A stretch of DNA of 64,000 nucleotides, taken from the NCBI GenBank assembly GCA_963573305.1, contig OY754332.1:146437977-146501976 (forward strand), written 5' to 3'. A model generated the notes under the pieces. That model was not told the origin of the DNA. It saw nothing but the letters and a program-made list of their open reading frames with translations, and did not search any database. This DNA comes from Pyrrhosoma nymphula (lineage: Eukaryota > Arthropoda > Insecta > Odonata > Coenagrionidae). Made by a program: the position numbers and the translations under genes. This document shows, in pieces, positions 45,801 to 57,545 of the stretch. Numbering within the stretch: position 1 is the first letter of the stretch; each line of letters starts with the position of its first letter.

Positions 45801-48800
45801 TTAAACAGGATCAATGCTTCATTGTACGAGGGATTTAGAATTATTGTAACTAGCGAATGTTTCTTTTGCAGAACTTTTGTAATAAACTAAATTTTGCCTT
45901 TACTCTGAGCCTAAGATGAAAGTAGGGTATGGAGTGTGGTTTGTTATTTTAAGATAATCATAAAGGTTGATAAGATGTTGTTACTTCAGTTTCACTGATA
46001 AATGATGGGAGTGGTTCAGTATAAATGAAATTTATTGTTAATTTTGAAGAAAGTCCTAAGTTGTCTACCATGTCTATGCTACCATGTCTATGCTAGCTGA
46101 GATCAAAAGTTGAGCCGGAATCATCCGTTCTGATTTTGTTTTAGTGCTATCTATTAAAGTTATAACTCATGTTTTAGTCATATCTCATAGTAACAGATGC
46201 TTATTTCTAAGCTTATTATGAAATAAGTATTTAATGTATTGGTATTTCCTTAGGAAACTTATGGGGTTGGCTAAATGTAGTGTGACCTCAGTGTATTATA
46301 TACATATTATTACTGTTTCTTTTATCATTAAATGCTCTTTTTTCCTCAAGTTCTGTGTTTTTATGTTTGTTTCTAGGTATGTTCATGAGCATGTGGAGGC
46401 TCGAGGATTCCCTTCAGAGTGGGTACCTGTGACTTTATCAAAATCTACATTCTGGGGAGGAGTGTTGGCAATGGTGGCTGGGATTGTAGCCAATGGCACT
46501 GCTGAATGGGCAGACTTGGGACCTCTGTCGCCATTTTTGCTGGCCCTGGCTCCACTAGCTGTTTCCGGGGTCATGGTCACCCTTACATGGCCAGAAAATG
46601 TTGGCAATTCCCAACTGTTGGGGCCAGAGACCTCTTCTATGATTGAGGTGATAAAAACAACTTTTGAGTGCTTGTATTTTTGCGTAGAATTGACTCAAAA
46701 TGACTGGGTACTTAGATCTTGTGTTGGACATAGATACTCAGGTTAGAAATGATGATTGGAAATGAAGAGAGTGGTTTCCAGAATTTAAGGAGTAGGAATG
46801 TAAGGCTTGGTATGTGATGCAAGGTATAATTAGTATCAAGGATATTCAGCAGTGGTTAGAGCTCTAGTCATGAGGAACTTGATTGAGTACTGACATGAAG
46901 CATTGAAAAAGGCTGTTTTAATTTGGGCATGGACAGCTTAACATGAACCAAATTATCAGGTATGCTGAAGTGGCACTACTCATTCTGCATTGCTGTAAGA
47001 CTAAGTTAGCAGTCATCCTTGTGATTAGCAATTGAAAGATTTCACTGTGCATCATTTATAACCCTTCAATCTCTAATCGAATGATATTACTCTGCCCATT
47101 CGTAGTGCACATGCAATGTGCTACGGCATAATTGCGTGAGTGAATAGTATTAATCCTTGAATACCTTTTTGTATTTCTATATAGGAATTAAAGTAAGGTC
47201 TCCTGACATCAGAAATGTATGCTCAAATTATAGCCTGCTATTTATGGAAAGGAGGTGATAAAATACTGATCTTCTAAGTTTCTTTAATGCCATTCTAAGG
47301 GTGGTATTCATAGTCGCAAATTATTTGGCAAAAAATCAACAATTCACGAATCTATGATTATTCTCCAATTTCTGATTATTTCGGCCAAGTATTCATAAAC
47401 GGAAAAAAATCATTGATTCTAGAATCAGAGATTGGTGAATCTCTGATTATTGGCCTGGATCTATGATTCGTCAACTAACGATTGAATCTATGATTATTTG
47501 TACGTGCTATGAGAAATGCAAGGTACCTGTGATTTTTTGTTCTTAAACGGATTGATTTTGAAGTTGTTTATACATTTTAGCTTGTTTATAAGTTTTAAAT
47601 TATCCTAAAAATACCTCAATAAAGAGTTCCTTTAAAAATAATTCGATATTAATTTCAAATCGCAATTTTTACTCTCTGGCACACAATGAATTGTTCATAG
47701 TTGTGATTTTTCAACAAATTACCATCGTAATATGGTCCATGACTATCGGTGGTATTTTGAAACCGTAGGTATGCGATGCGAAGTTTCTTACTCAAACATA
47801 TTAATCGCTTAGATTGGAAGCGGAAAAGAAAGTTACTGGGAGACACTTCACTGCTAAGGATCTTGAGATCTTTAAAGTTATTTTAAATGATTTCGTGAAC
47901 ATTTTGGTGAACAAAAAAATGGATGGCTCCAGTTCTATCACAGTTTTTTTAGACCTAAATCTCCTCTAGAATTATTCTTCTGAATAATGCTCGAAGGAAT
48001 TAATAGCATCTCTGATATATCTCTTTGGAAGATGAAATGTTCCATTGCAAGCAAAATCCATCACTCCTGAGTATTTAAAGAGGTAAACGAAACGCAAGTT
48101 GGTTCCCAAGTAACTCAAGAAAGAAAATCTCCATTACAACTTATTTACAGTTTGAATGCTTTCCCCTATTGATGTGAAACTCATTTACATATCTTGATTT
48201 ACAACTGTTCTTCAATACAACTCCTTTACAACTGCACTCCAGGCCTTTTTCAACTCATTTACAATGGGCTGCATTCTAACTGATTTACAGAATGAGATGT
48301 AAAACTGATTTTCAGTAGGTATAGCTACTTCAAATGCACTTCAAATGCAAAAGTGATTTTTTAAAACATATTCACCTATAGTTGTTCTATATATAACCAA
48401 GCTCCATTATTAATTGCCAACGAAGTTTAAAAAGCAACTACCCGGTATGTTTACCCCGTGGTTCATCCTTCACCCGAAATTTTATCAAAAATGGAAAGCT
48501 TGTAAACGAATCGGAGAGACTTTAGTTCAGCCAGTAAACACTTCAGTGAGAACTTTGCACAGTTAAGTTCCGTTATACACTATATTATTTCTATGTGTTT
48601 ATTGGTACATTCAGCAATTTTCTCCTTTCATCATTTCTGCAAGTTAGTTATGTCTTGATTGAAACGTGAAGAAGCATGAGTGAATTGGAAAAAAATCTTG
48701 TTTATTCTCAGTAATATTGCATTTATATTCATACCTACTATGCGGCAATATAGGTAATTATCAAGTAATTAATGCCAAAATTCTGTTATCGTGATGTAAT

Positions 48801-51800
48801 GATATCTCCCAGACGAGGGATTCCGAATAATTCGCCTCAGAGACAAGTTTTACTGTTCAAGAAGTCGTTAATTATTAATCTTTATTTTGCTGAAATAAAA
48901 AACGTGGTAAAATTCTCCGACATTATTCTAAAAAAAATATTTCAAACCATGAGCGTAAAAATGAAGTTTTGTCAAAAAAAAATTTGGGCCCTGATGGGAT
49001 TGAACTAGCAAACCTATGACTCCTTTGCAGAAAGTGGGTACCTTACCCACTCGCCCATCTCACGTTTATATAATAATGGTGACAAAATGCTTTTTATATA
49101 TGCCTTCAAATTTGCCTGTGAAGCATTGCTTCGGATAAATTATTTTTGCAGGCTTTATATCGTTCCTGAGTGTCTTATTTACACGCGAAAACTATCACTT
49201 TTTAAATATCTCCGTTCAGGCTTCATGGTTTTGGTGAGAAATAGTACAGATATCGTCAATTATGATAAATACGAAAGTGTCCTCTTCGCAATTGGAAAGT
49301 ATTTAGGGAAATAATTCCATTAATTCTTATTAAGCGAGAAATTGACGTTTGATAAGTATCAAGCACTGTATTAATGATTTATTGAAATGCTCAAATCATT
49401 AACGTACGCTAAAATAAACCCTGTTGAAAGTTATTTAGATAGTGGGAAGCGAGAGCCCTTTCATCGATAGAATTATTTTATCGTCAATTTCTTCCATAAT
49501 ATGACTCGAACAGCCTACAAATTCCTTACTCAATTTAAAGCATTATAGCACTAATGTGTCCAGAATTGTTTTTTAAACATCAAACAACTAATTAATCATA
49601 AAACAACAGCATAAGATACGAGGTGTTTCGGAGACTGCATGAAGAATGCGTCATCGAAACTTTAATTAATTACGCTCCAGACCGTAGTTCATGGATCGTT
49701 GATTATTCACCCAAATAATCAATTATTATTTGACTATGAATACATACAAAATAATCAATGATTTTTTGACGACTATGAATACCTAAAAATCAACGATTGA
49801 TGAATGTATGATTCATGAAACAGAGATTGGCCAACTGGAGATTTTCGAACGACTATGAATTGAAAACTGCAATTTATCAGAGATATAATCAATGATTGAA
49901 TATAATCTGTGATTATTGTGACAATGAATGCCAGCCTAAGTGTTTCCTTTAGCATGTTTTTTGATGATCTCTCCTGCTTTCTGAATGAGGGTAGTGTGCT
50001 AATTGTTCTTGGCTCGAAAGCTGCAATGTATCTTATCAAGTTTGTACTCTTTTATTTGTGCAAGGATCATTACAAAGAAGATGTTAAATACATCAGAATA
50101 AAATGATTGAATTCCTGTCTAGGAGAGTTGATGTAAACTGTTGTCAGCTCTGGTTTGACTTGTTTCTTTGTTTTCACATGGGCTGAGGCTAGTGCTCATC
50201 AAATAAAATAAGATTCCCTGGTTCATTGTGTAGGGGCTACTTCCTTCTGATGCATGGGAGGATAGTTTTTATCCTACATGCAAACATTAACACTTGCATT
50301 TTATTAAATAAGTTATTAAGGTGTGCCCATCGTGAGCAATGAGAATTGTGTCAAGAGAGTCGAGTGTTGCTTCCAATTTTCCATCCACTTGACTATGAAT
50401 GGAATTCATTTTTCTGATCTTTTTTTTATCCAACTTACTCATTCCTTTGATTGTCATGCCATATTCATACACCGCATGGAACTGTGTCATCCTTAAAAGA
50501 CTCTCCTTAGAATTTATTTTTGTACATATTCACAGAATAGCATTTTATAGTTAAAATTTATGAACTAATCAACTTATGAAAGTCTTTGATAATTTATTAA
50601 ACTTAAAATGCCAAGTGTGCCCCTATGGGAATGCAAAATAACTACACTCAGTGCCTTGCTTGCCAGTGTGGGCATGCTAAATTTCTTAGTTTGAATGTCA
50701 AAAACTTCTTTATTTTCTGTTTTTGAGCTGTGCATTTTCATTCTATTGTCTTGAGACTAATTATCCGTGCTAAGAGCACACTCATCTATTGCCACCAGGG
50801 CATTATAACTTCAGAAACATCCTACAGATAATATTTCCATCATGGGATGCTGATTTTTTTATTATTTTTTCCATGTGTTTCCTACTTTTGGATCTAAGAG
50901 TAAATAATATTCAGTGGTTTTAAATCATGACATTTTTTTAGTAGTAAGATGTTTTCACCCTCAATCTGCCTTGTTCACATATTTGCACCCAGGTTCATTT
51001 GGCTGAAGGCAATGTGAAATAACTTATTGTTTGTCACCCTTGCGCAAAGGAAAAGTCAGTCTTTTGAGGAAAGGAAAAAGGTTTCCTGAATGCTGAAGAT
51101 CTGAGGATGGAGTTCTGGGAAACTGACCTTCCTATGTCCCTTGACCACTTTGCTTGTGTGGGCAAGGCTGTACGCAAGATACTCCCCTTCGAATCACTGT
51201 TACTTTACCTGAAATAATTTTGTGTGGAAAAAATAGAGCTGTTTCAATGGCACATTTCTGTGAAGTATATTTGCATCACTTTTGAGTTTTATAGGTGCTT
51301 AATTATAGAGTTCTGTCAGAAGTTTTGCATGGGATTTTGAATTTTTTCCAGAAAGGATTCCATCCCATTTATTAAGGATACTTATTTTCCCTATTTCCTT
51401 AATTGCTTTTGTATTCCAACTAAAAAAAGCTTCAATATTTTAAGTCATAGCTGCTAAGCCCAAAATATCTGGATTTGAAATTGATTGAAAAGTATTTTTG
51501 ATTCTGACTCAGAAGCCCTGAAGTGAGAGATTTCATTGGAGGTGAATGCGTTGACAAATCTTCCACAGCTTCCTGGGATGAAAGAGGAACTTAGCTGAAA
51601 AAATGCTAAATGAGCCCCAATTTAAGAGACCCCAGTAATGGATGAAGCACTCAGAAGATGTATTCAGATGATGAGTAATTTTTTATCCCATTCAGCCATT
51701 TTCTATGATACATTGGATATTTTCACCAAAAACCACAAAGCCAAATCGCAAAGGCATGTCTAAAAATGTTGGCTGAGGAATGGCAAAAATGAAGCTGTGT

Positions 51801-54800
51801 GACTTATAGGTACGAGTGCAAAACAACTGGGCAGTTAATGAGTATGACAGCAAAAGAGATATGATTGTACAGATGAATGAAGGTACTGTAAAAGGAGAGA
51901 ATAATGTTTGTGATTAGCCTGGAAAAAATGTTGGCCAGTTTTTTCAGAAGAATGCAATTTGAATGCAGAGGTAACTTTTATCAGGGGAATAATTTCAGGG
52001 CTATTAATGGCGTTGTGTTCCCACAGTTTGTAGCAAAATGTGTTTGAAAAGCATTTAATCCATTTGGGTCACCATGCATCAACACTTAAATCCTCATCGT
52101 CAGGCAGCCTGAAAACTATTTGGCTGGCAGTGTTGGGTCTGGGGTGATGAATCTCATCAAACATAACAAAGGAAAAGAAAACATGAAATGAAGTCACAAA
52201 TATCTTCATTTCAGTATTTTGATGCAGCTTGAGTGTGGAAATAAGTTTCTTATCTCTCATATCGTAGCTTGCCTTAAAGAGTGATTATATTATTTTTCCA
52301 GAAAGGGATTATGTAAATGTTTACTGGGATTATTCATGGTCTGGATGTTTGGTACATCTGTGCCAGATCTAATTTTTCTATGGGCTTCCGAAGCATGGAA
52401 GTTTTTCACTTAGTAACACTGTCATTATGCAAATGAGAAGTTGCTATGTTATGAATGTGATCTTTATATTATAACAAGGAAAAATCCTAAGAAACCTCCA
52501 TTAAATGAATGAATGCCATTTTTCAGCTGCTATAAAGATAAAAGAATGGCAATGGTGATGATAATTTTGTAAACAGTACTGGGAAATCATTGAGAAGCTT
52601 TTGATGTGATTATTAAGTGCATTTTATTTTTCCTGTGATGTGGTGTATCTTTTGAGGCAATCAGCTCCTTTTTCAAACAGGTATTTGGCAGTGTGACCAA
52701 ATTTTGCATGGAGGGGTTAAGGTGCATCTGGTCTAGAGAAGTCATCTTCCTCCTTGGATTAATCCAGTCCTTATTCGAGTCAGTCATGTATACATTTGTG
52801 TTTCTTTGGACGCCTGTTTTAGAGCCAGGACACCCTCCCCTGGGCGTGGTCTTCTCTTGCTTCATGCTGTGCATGATGATTGGATCATCGCTCTATGCGA
52901 TTCTAATTGCTCGTGGATATTCATCTCAGGTGAGCACAGGAACTCTCATAAGTTAGAATGACTTGTTTGGTTTTTCCATATAGCAAACACCAGTGTTGTG
53001 TATCCATAAGAAGCTATGAGAGTGTACATATATGGTTGGGGAAATTGCTACTATTGTTAGTATTCATTATATCTGGTTTTAATTTTTTTTCTTGAGATTC
53101 CCAGAGTACCTTATCTTAGACATATCTTTTAATTATTAAATTTTATTTGCTTTGGGTTTTATCTGGCAATGGTTAGATATTCAGGTTCATGAAGGGCAAG
53201 AATAAAGAAATCAGATCCTATATGTGCCATCAAAATGGCATGTAATAAAAGAAATATGAATTCAGTAATCAGAAATAAAACACATGGAAGTACAGTAAAC
53301 CCACAAACCACTGCCCCTGTTAGTTCGAACCCTCTTAATTCTAAAAATATCAATTAATTCAAAGTTGTAAGCAGTCCCTGGCAAATGGAATAGAAAATTG
53401 CGTACTTTATGGTATGAATAATTCAAAATACGCTTACTCTGTAACTCGAAGTCAAATTTCGTCCCATGAAGCCCCAATGTATCGTTTATTTTGAAACGAT
53501 TCACGGGGGCAGTGCACTTCGATGGTTAGTTACTATTGGTGCAAAAAAGGTAGAATGCTGAACTTAAAAGCATTTGTATGAAATTCTGCTAGAGCTCCAT
53601 AGAGTCGTGTAATATATTGTTTTACTCCTTGTTTATTTGACTAATTCATTGAAAAGTATTTAAATGTAAACGTTTAGCTTCTACGGTCAAAAGGGTGAAG
53701 AAAAACACACGAAAAACTAGGAGAACAGCGAAATGGTCATCCTCTTCATCTTGTCACGACCCAAATACTTGATTCGTGCACTTCATTATTTTTTATGAAG
53801 AGAACGACATCTCCGCATTATAAATATTGTTTTTAAATTAAATTTTACCCATTCTTTGATTTTTCAAATTTCCGAAAGCTGCCTTTCAATTTCCAAGATG
53901 TAAAAAAGTATATTAATATTGAATTTACGTATGCTTTATGGAAAAAATATTGCAAAACTTTTCATGTAAGGAAATGTTGATATTCTTCCTCGTCTTAAAA
54001 TAAACCACAAAGAAGAAAATCGCCCCGTGAAAATGTACACTTCCATTTTGCACAGTTGTTAATGGTGAAACTCCTGGCCGCACAAGCCTCAAATCAAGTT
54101 CAGCGTTCTACCGTTTTTGTGCTGATAATAGTGCTTATTTCAAAGTCATTGTGATTTTGGCATCGCTTTCTTGAGCATAAATTACTTTTAAGTGTTGCCA
54201 AGTTATTTTGAACTTTTGCTTATGGTTATGGTGTGCCGTGCGCCAGTAGCTGTTTACCCCCAATCAAATATCCCTCGATACACATCTCAGCCGCTCCGTT
54301 CTTGGGTTTTTTTGGGGCTTTCACGCCATGACTACAATTCCTGTAATTGTAATGCTTTCCCCACTCTTCCTTCCGAGCCTCCCTTCCTCGAGTGATAACT
54401 GTAGGGCCGCCAGGCATAGCGGAGTAGTATTTTCCAGATGGTGTGATATCATTTTCCCTGCGTTAGCACTTTCATCGTTTGGTAGCCACTCCTCCCATCT
54501 CACTTAGCATGCTTCCCCAGATTCTTTTGTTAGCCCCGAATCGCTGACGAGTCATGGTTCTCAGCTTTGTTTACACTTTTCCCATCTACTCTTGTCCCAT
54601 CTCCCCAGACTCCAATGTGAATCACGAGGTGAGGAAGGCAGAAGATACAGGGACTATCCTTTTGAATAAAGAACTTTGTACTTTTCCTCAGTATGTGGAA
54701 AAGTACAAATTTTTTTAAAATCAGAATATATATCTATAGCTTCCACAAAGTCAAGCCTGAAATTTATATTGGGACTACTTCAATGTGGTGTATGTCCAAC

Positions 54801-56422
54801 ATTGCGTCAGCGATTTTTTTCTTGGGTTCCCTCGAGCTTCTTTCGGAGGGCTAAGGGATTCTGGGGTCGTCGCTGACCTTGACGTGATGCTCCACCCCTT
54901 CTCTCTCCTCTTCCAAGCCCCTCCCCTATTGGGAGCCACCTGACAATGAGAAGAGAAGGGCGTGGGGAAGCGATGAGTGAAATGTGATACTTTTGGTTTG
55001 CGGTCGTAACTGATACGGGACTTCCGGCGGGCAAGGATGATGATGCCGCAATTCTTCACCGTAGAAAAGTCTTTGGGGAAATGGGCTGAGAGCAGGCCGG
55101 TAAATTTATAGGTCTACGGTGAAAATTTTGGTAACATGAAAAATACACCTTATGTGATATCATATTCCCGACATATTCCCGAAATCATTCAATTTGTTTT
55201 TATTTTCCACATGATCGTGTCTGATAGTGCACACTTCTCCAACTTTAACTTGGATCTGATAAACATGAAGAATATCGTTCATTAACTCCTCATTTTAGTG
55301 CATTTTCTTTGCCTTTTGATCAAAATATATAGCAGTACGGTGATTATCTCGGAATATACAGGACTTTTTCTGTTAATTTTCGGAAAGTACGTTTAGTTCA
55401 AACCCGGATAATTCTAATTCCAATTTTTTTGTTCCCTTGAATTTTGAATTAACGAGCTTTTACTGTATTTCATTTCCATCATCCTTAGCACTGGAAATCC
55501 CATGTGTGAAGCAGATTGTGTATCTTTCTGTTTTTTTTCACTGTGAAAAAGTATGTTGAAGTTGTAAGAATCAACGGATAAACTTTACACCAATTCAGTT
55601 ATGCATGCAAGAATCCCTCTGCTGCTGAATGTGATTTAGCAGCAGTGCTACTGCCACTCCTTGTTTTTGGGAAGGGCATTCATAGAGGTCACCTCTTAGA
55701 TTTTGGGAAGAGGTCATGATGGGTGAGGGAGAACTTTGAGGGATGATGTGAAAGCAAAGTTGCCCTGAGCGTGGTAAACGTTTTTGACCCCATTTGTTAT
55801 ATGATGCAAAATTGTTGTGCTTGAATAAATTGTAGCCTACACTTTTTCAGAGCAAGATTTTTTATGGTTTTATGTAGAGGTTACAGCTGTGAAAGTTCAG
55901 TCATTTGCATGGCGCCAAGTGATTGGTTGGTTTATAACTCTCTCTGCATTAATTTTTGCAAGCTTGAAGTATATTACAGTTTTTAGACTTACATATTTGA
56001 AATTGGTATATGTATACTAGTGTGAGTTGCGTCAATCATTTTCTAAGTAATTATTTGCCTATTAAATTGTTTGTATTTTTTTTATTTAGCAAATACTATC
56101 GCTTGCTGTTGGATTGGCCATGGGTTGCATTGCATGGTGTGTGATATCATCTGGTCCAAGAACTTCATTTACAGCATTTTTGCTGCTAGAAATAGCAGTG
56201 GGGCTGTATTATCCATCCACAGGTCACCTAAGAAGTATCCTACTTCCAGAAGAGGTTCGAGCTAATGTTACGAATTGGTTCCGTGTTCCAATGAACTTTC
56301 TGACTTGTGGGGGACTTTTGTGGCTCTGTGGAGACAATGCATCGCCTCAAATAGCATTTGGCACAAGTTCTTTCATTTTACTCTTTTCCTTTCTTCTAAG
56401 TGCACGCCTTATTCAGAAGTAA
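42413..56422 (+). CDS. MFSD5: MFSD5, major facilitator protein (molybdate-anion transporter family), 4 coding exons
   Basis: Coding segments are 42413-42864, 46377-46647, 52681-52929 and 56090-56419, with TAA at 56420. Lengths of 452, 271, 249 and 330 nt give 434 codons with matching junction phases (2, 0, 0). The family is a 12-helix membrane transporter; the vertebrate member (about 450 residues) has been linked to molybdate uptake. Visible hallmarks are the loop 2-3 MFS signature GSIADHFGRKK near residues 96-106, DWLQGPYLYKLY near 56-67, FGRILGGIS near 132-140, the W-Y-V-H-E-H-V junction across exons 1 and 2, LFESVMYTFVFLWTPVLEPG in exon 3 and NWFRVP in exon 4. The first in-frame ATG is 42413; a splice acceptor just upstream (ends 42396) implies at least one upstream 5'UTR exon, not located. 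Family assignment is confident from conserved blocks along the whole length; substrate is family knowledge only. Confidence 0.95.
42865..46376 (+). other. MFSD5 intron 1
   Basis: A 3.5-kb intron, AT-rich. I see no protein-like remnant in it. A stretch at about 43310-43560 repeats the words ccagctg and ggaatcca several times, suggesting an old repeat. Short open frames such as 43912-44100 have no recognisable similarity. Confidence 0.9.
46377..46647 (+). CDS. MFSD5: MFSD5 coding exon 2
   Basis: It starts after a clean acceptor (tttctag, ending 46376) and completes the split Trp codon. It continues with YVHEHVEARGFPSEW, which matches the family. It carries the helix 5-6 hairpin (FWGGVLAMVAGIVAN and PFLLALAPLAVSGVMVTL). 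The donor is gtgata from 46648, weaker than consensus; the phase (0) fits exon 3. Confidence 0.93.
48115..48305. repeat. Degenerate short tandem repeat (aactcatttacaa-like)
   Basis: Words ttacaacttatttacag, actcatttacatatc, gatttacaactg, aactcctttacaactg, aactcatttacaatg and aactgatttacag follow at irregular 20-30 base spacing. Confidence 0.55.
48987..49063 (-). mobile_element. tRNA-derived SINE head
   Basis: The minus strand reads GAGATGGGCGAGTGGGTAAG (A box), an anticodon-like arm, then GCTAGTTCAATCCCATC (B box) and a GGGCCC end. Good tRNA layout, but without a pairing acceptor stem. Confidence 0.6.
52681..52929 (+). CDS. MFSD5: MFSD5 coding exon 3
   Basis: The acceptor ends at 52680 (tttcaaacag) and the donor is gtgagc from 52930. 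The 83 codons contain the strongly conserved stretch IQSLFESVMYTFVFLWTPVL, helix 7, and helix 8 (VVFSCFMLCMMIGSSLYAIL). Both ends are phase 0. Confidence 0.94.
52930..56089 (+). other. MFSD5 intron 3 (contains a pogo-like insertion)
   Basis: A 3.2-kb intron, about two thirds of it the pogo-like element at 53293-55465. The remaining flanks (52930-53290, 55468-56089) show only AT-rich sequence. Confidence 0.9.
53293..55465. mobile_element. pogo/Tigger-like DNA transposon in MFSD5 intron 3
   Basis: Left end TA-CAGTAAACCCACAAACC (53291), right end inverted TA-CAGTAAAAGCTCGTTAATT (from 55467). Both ends carry TTAGTTCGAACC- / TTTAGTTCAAACC-like words within 100 bases. TA target duplication and CAGT start fit the pogo branch of Tc1/mariner. 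I could not read a transposase; a moderately GC-rich centre (54220-55030) has no recognised frame. Confidence 0.7.
56090..56422 (+). CDS. MFSD5: MFSD5 coding exon 4, probable last coding exon
   Basis: The acceptor ends at 56089 (tttatttag). It encodes helices 9-12 with LLLEIAVGLYYPSTGHLRS, NWFRVPMNFLTCGGL and a final hydrophobic helix FILLFSFLLSARLI. The frame meets TAA at 56420. That TAA lies inside a perfect donor sequence (gtaagt, 56419-56424), so the transcript could instead splice at 56418 (phase 2) to a further exon encoding a longer tail. Read straight through, the protein is 434 residues, about 16 short of the vertebrate length. Confidence 0.9.
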   Translation, partial: QILSLAVGLAMGCIAWCVISSGPRTSFTAFLLLEIAVGLYYPSTGHLRSILLPEEVRANVTNWFRVPMNFLTCGGLLWLCGDNASPQIAFGTSSFILLFSFLLSARLIQK

Positions 56423-57029
56423 GTATAAAAAACTTTAGAGTTACTCTTAATCTAATTTTACGTATCATTCCCATCGTATAATCTCTCAGAAGTAAGTTCT
56501 GGAACCAAATGTTGATAGGTGTCCAAGCATGATGACTACATTTACCCTGCTTGTAACATGGAGAAAAAGCATCAATTCATATTTATATACAGGTATGCAT
56601 TTAGGGAGTGTTCAATTTGTCATTATTGGGAGCTGCTGCATACAAAGTACACAAAGAATGAAACAAGTGATGATCAAATCATGATATCTTTGTGAGATTT
56701 TCATCATACCCTTTTGCAAAGGAGCCCACCTATGATTCAGCGATCATCAAAAAGTCTCTCTGCAGGACTTCCACAAGATGGTTGATTTCTGCCTCAGAAG
56801 CAACTATTTTCCATAATGTTATAATAAAAAAGGTGAGGCTACCACACTCCCTTGACTTGCCAAGCTTATTTAAGGAATCACTATAAGAAGATCTCCATGC
56901 ATCCATAGCCATAGGCCTAGCTGCTGGGCCCAATAAGTCTGTGAGATTCGCCTTATGGCTAAATTGAAAGAAGAAACTTAAAAAATGCAAAAATAAAATA
57001 TGTAGCATCCACTCACTGAAGTAAAAAAA
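56423..57029. other. Downstream of MFSD5; no recognised gene
   Basis: It should hold the 3'UTR if exon 4 is terminal. No clear AATAAA lies close to the stop, leaving the transcript end open. Confidence 0.45.
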
Positions 57030-57170
57030 CAACATATATTTCCACCAGTATTTATTAAGGTGCATGTATACAACCGACCTTGACAATAAGAATTAGTACC
57101 TGATGATAAGGATGTGTCGAAACTAGTAAACCTTATTAAATATTGGTGGAAATATACATTGTGTTTTTTA
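57030..57170. repeat. Foldback repeat with a CTGATGAT...GAAAC core
   Basis: Arms atatttccaccagtatttat (about 57038-57057) and attaaatattggtggaaata (about 57136-57156) are inverted repeats. Between them, CTGATGATAAGGATGTGTCGAAAC lies at 57100-57123 as a degenerate hammerhead-like core. Penelope-like tails often end this way. Confidence 0.5.
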
Positions 57171-57357
57171 CTTCAGTGATAATGGATTAAACATAGTTAA
57201 GCATGAAAACATTGAATACAGCACCCACGCCTTTGCACAATTAACCATTAGAGGATAAGGGTCTCTCTCGCTTTTTTTAGCTTATCAATATGGAGAGGGA
57301 TTGGAAGCTCATTCTGACTCTCCTCGTGGATGAATAAACAAACAAATGAATTATGTA

Positions 57358-57545
57358 TAAATCGCCATAGGAAAAAATTTGCCTGGACCGGGAACTGAAC
57401 CATGGACCTTTGGCTTGCCGAGCCAATGCACAGACCACTACGCTACCTTGGAATCCTAATTCCAGTGGCAATTCCACCAGCGAGCTAAAGGTCCGTGGTT
57501 CGATTCCCAGTCCAGGCCGATTTTTTCCTCTGGCAATTTCTATGT
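57358..57545. repeat. Inverted pair of tRNA-derived SINE segments
   Basis: The minus-strand unit 57381-57449 has A box TAGCGTAGTGG and B box GGTTCAGTTCC with tRNA spacing. The + strand unit 57481-57518 repeats its 3' half (aaaggtccgtggttcgattc then ccagtccaggcc). The two pair over about 55 bases (57358-57412 with 57486-57545) with mismatches, so transcription across them would give a hairpin. Confidence 0.7.

Larger units (their letters stand above)
47299..49936. mobile_element. PIF/Harbinger-like element in MFSD5 intron 2
   Basis: Left end GGGTGGTATTCATAGTCG (47299), right end inverted GGCTGGCATTCATTGTCA (from 49936). TAA flanks both sides (47296-47298 and 49937-49939), the 3-bp TWA target duplication of PIF/Harbinger. 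About 200 bases at each end are packed with short words of the type aatcaatgatt / aatctatgattatt in both orientations. No transposase domain is readable. A tRNA-derived SINE (48987-49063) is nested inside. At 48115-48300 a degenerate repeat of the word aactcatttacaa occurs about eight times. Confidence 0.75.
46648..52680 (+). other. MFSD5 intron 2 (contains a Harbinger-like insertion)
   Basis: A 6-kb intron. The segment 47299-49936 is a transposon insertion with target duplication. The remaining 50000-52680 holds no recognisable gene; small frames there (for example 50287-50490 and 52069-52260, minus strand) look random. Confidence 0.9.

Noticed and set aside
1997..49063. Functional tRNA genes at the five tRNA-like segments
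   Set aside because: None has complementary acceptor-stem ends; all look like SINE heads.
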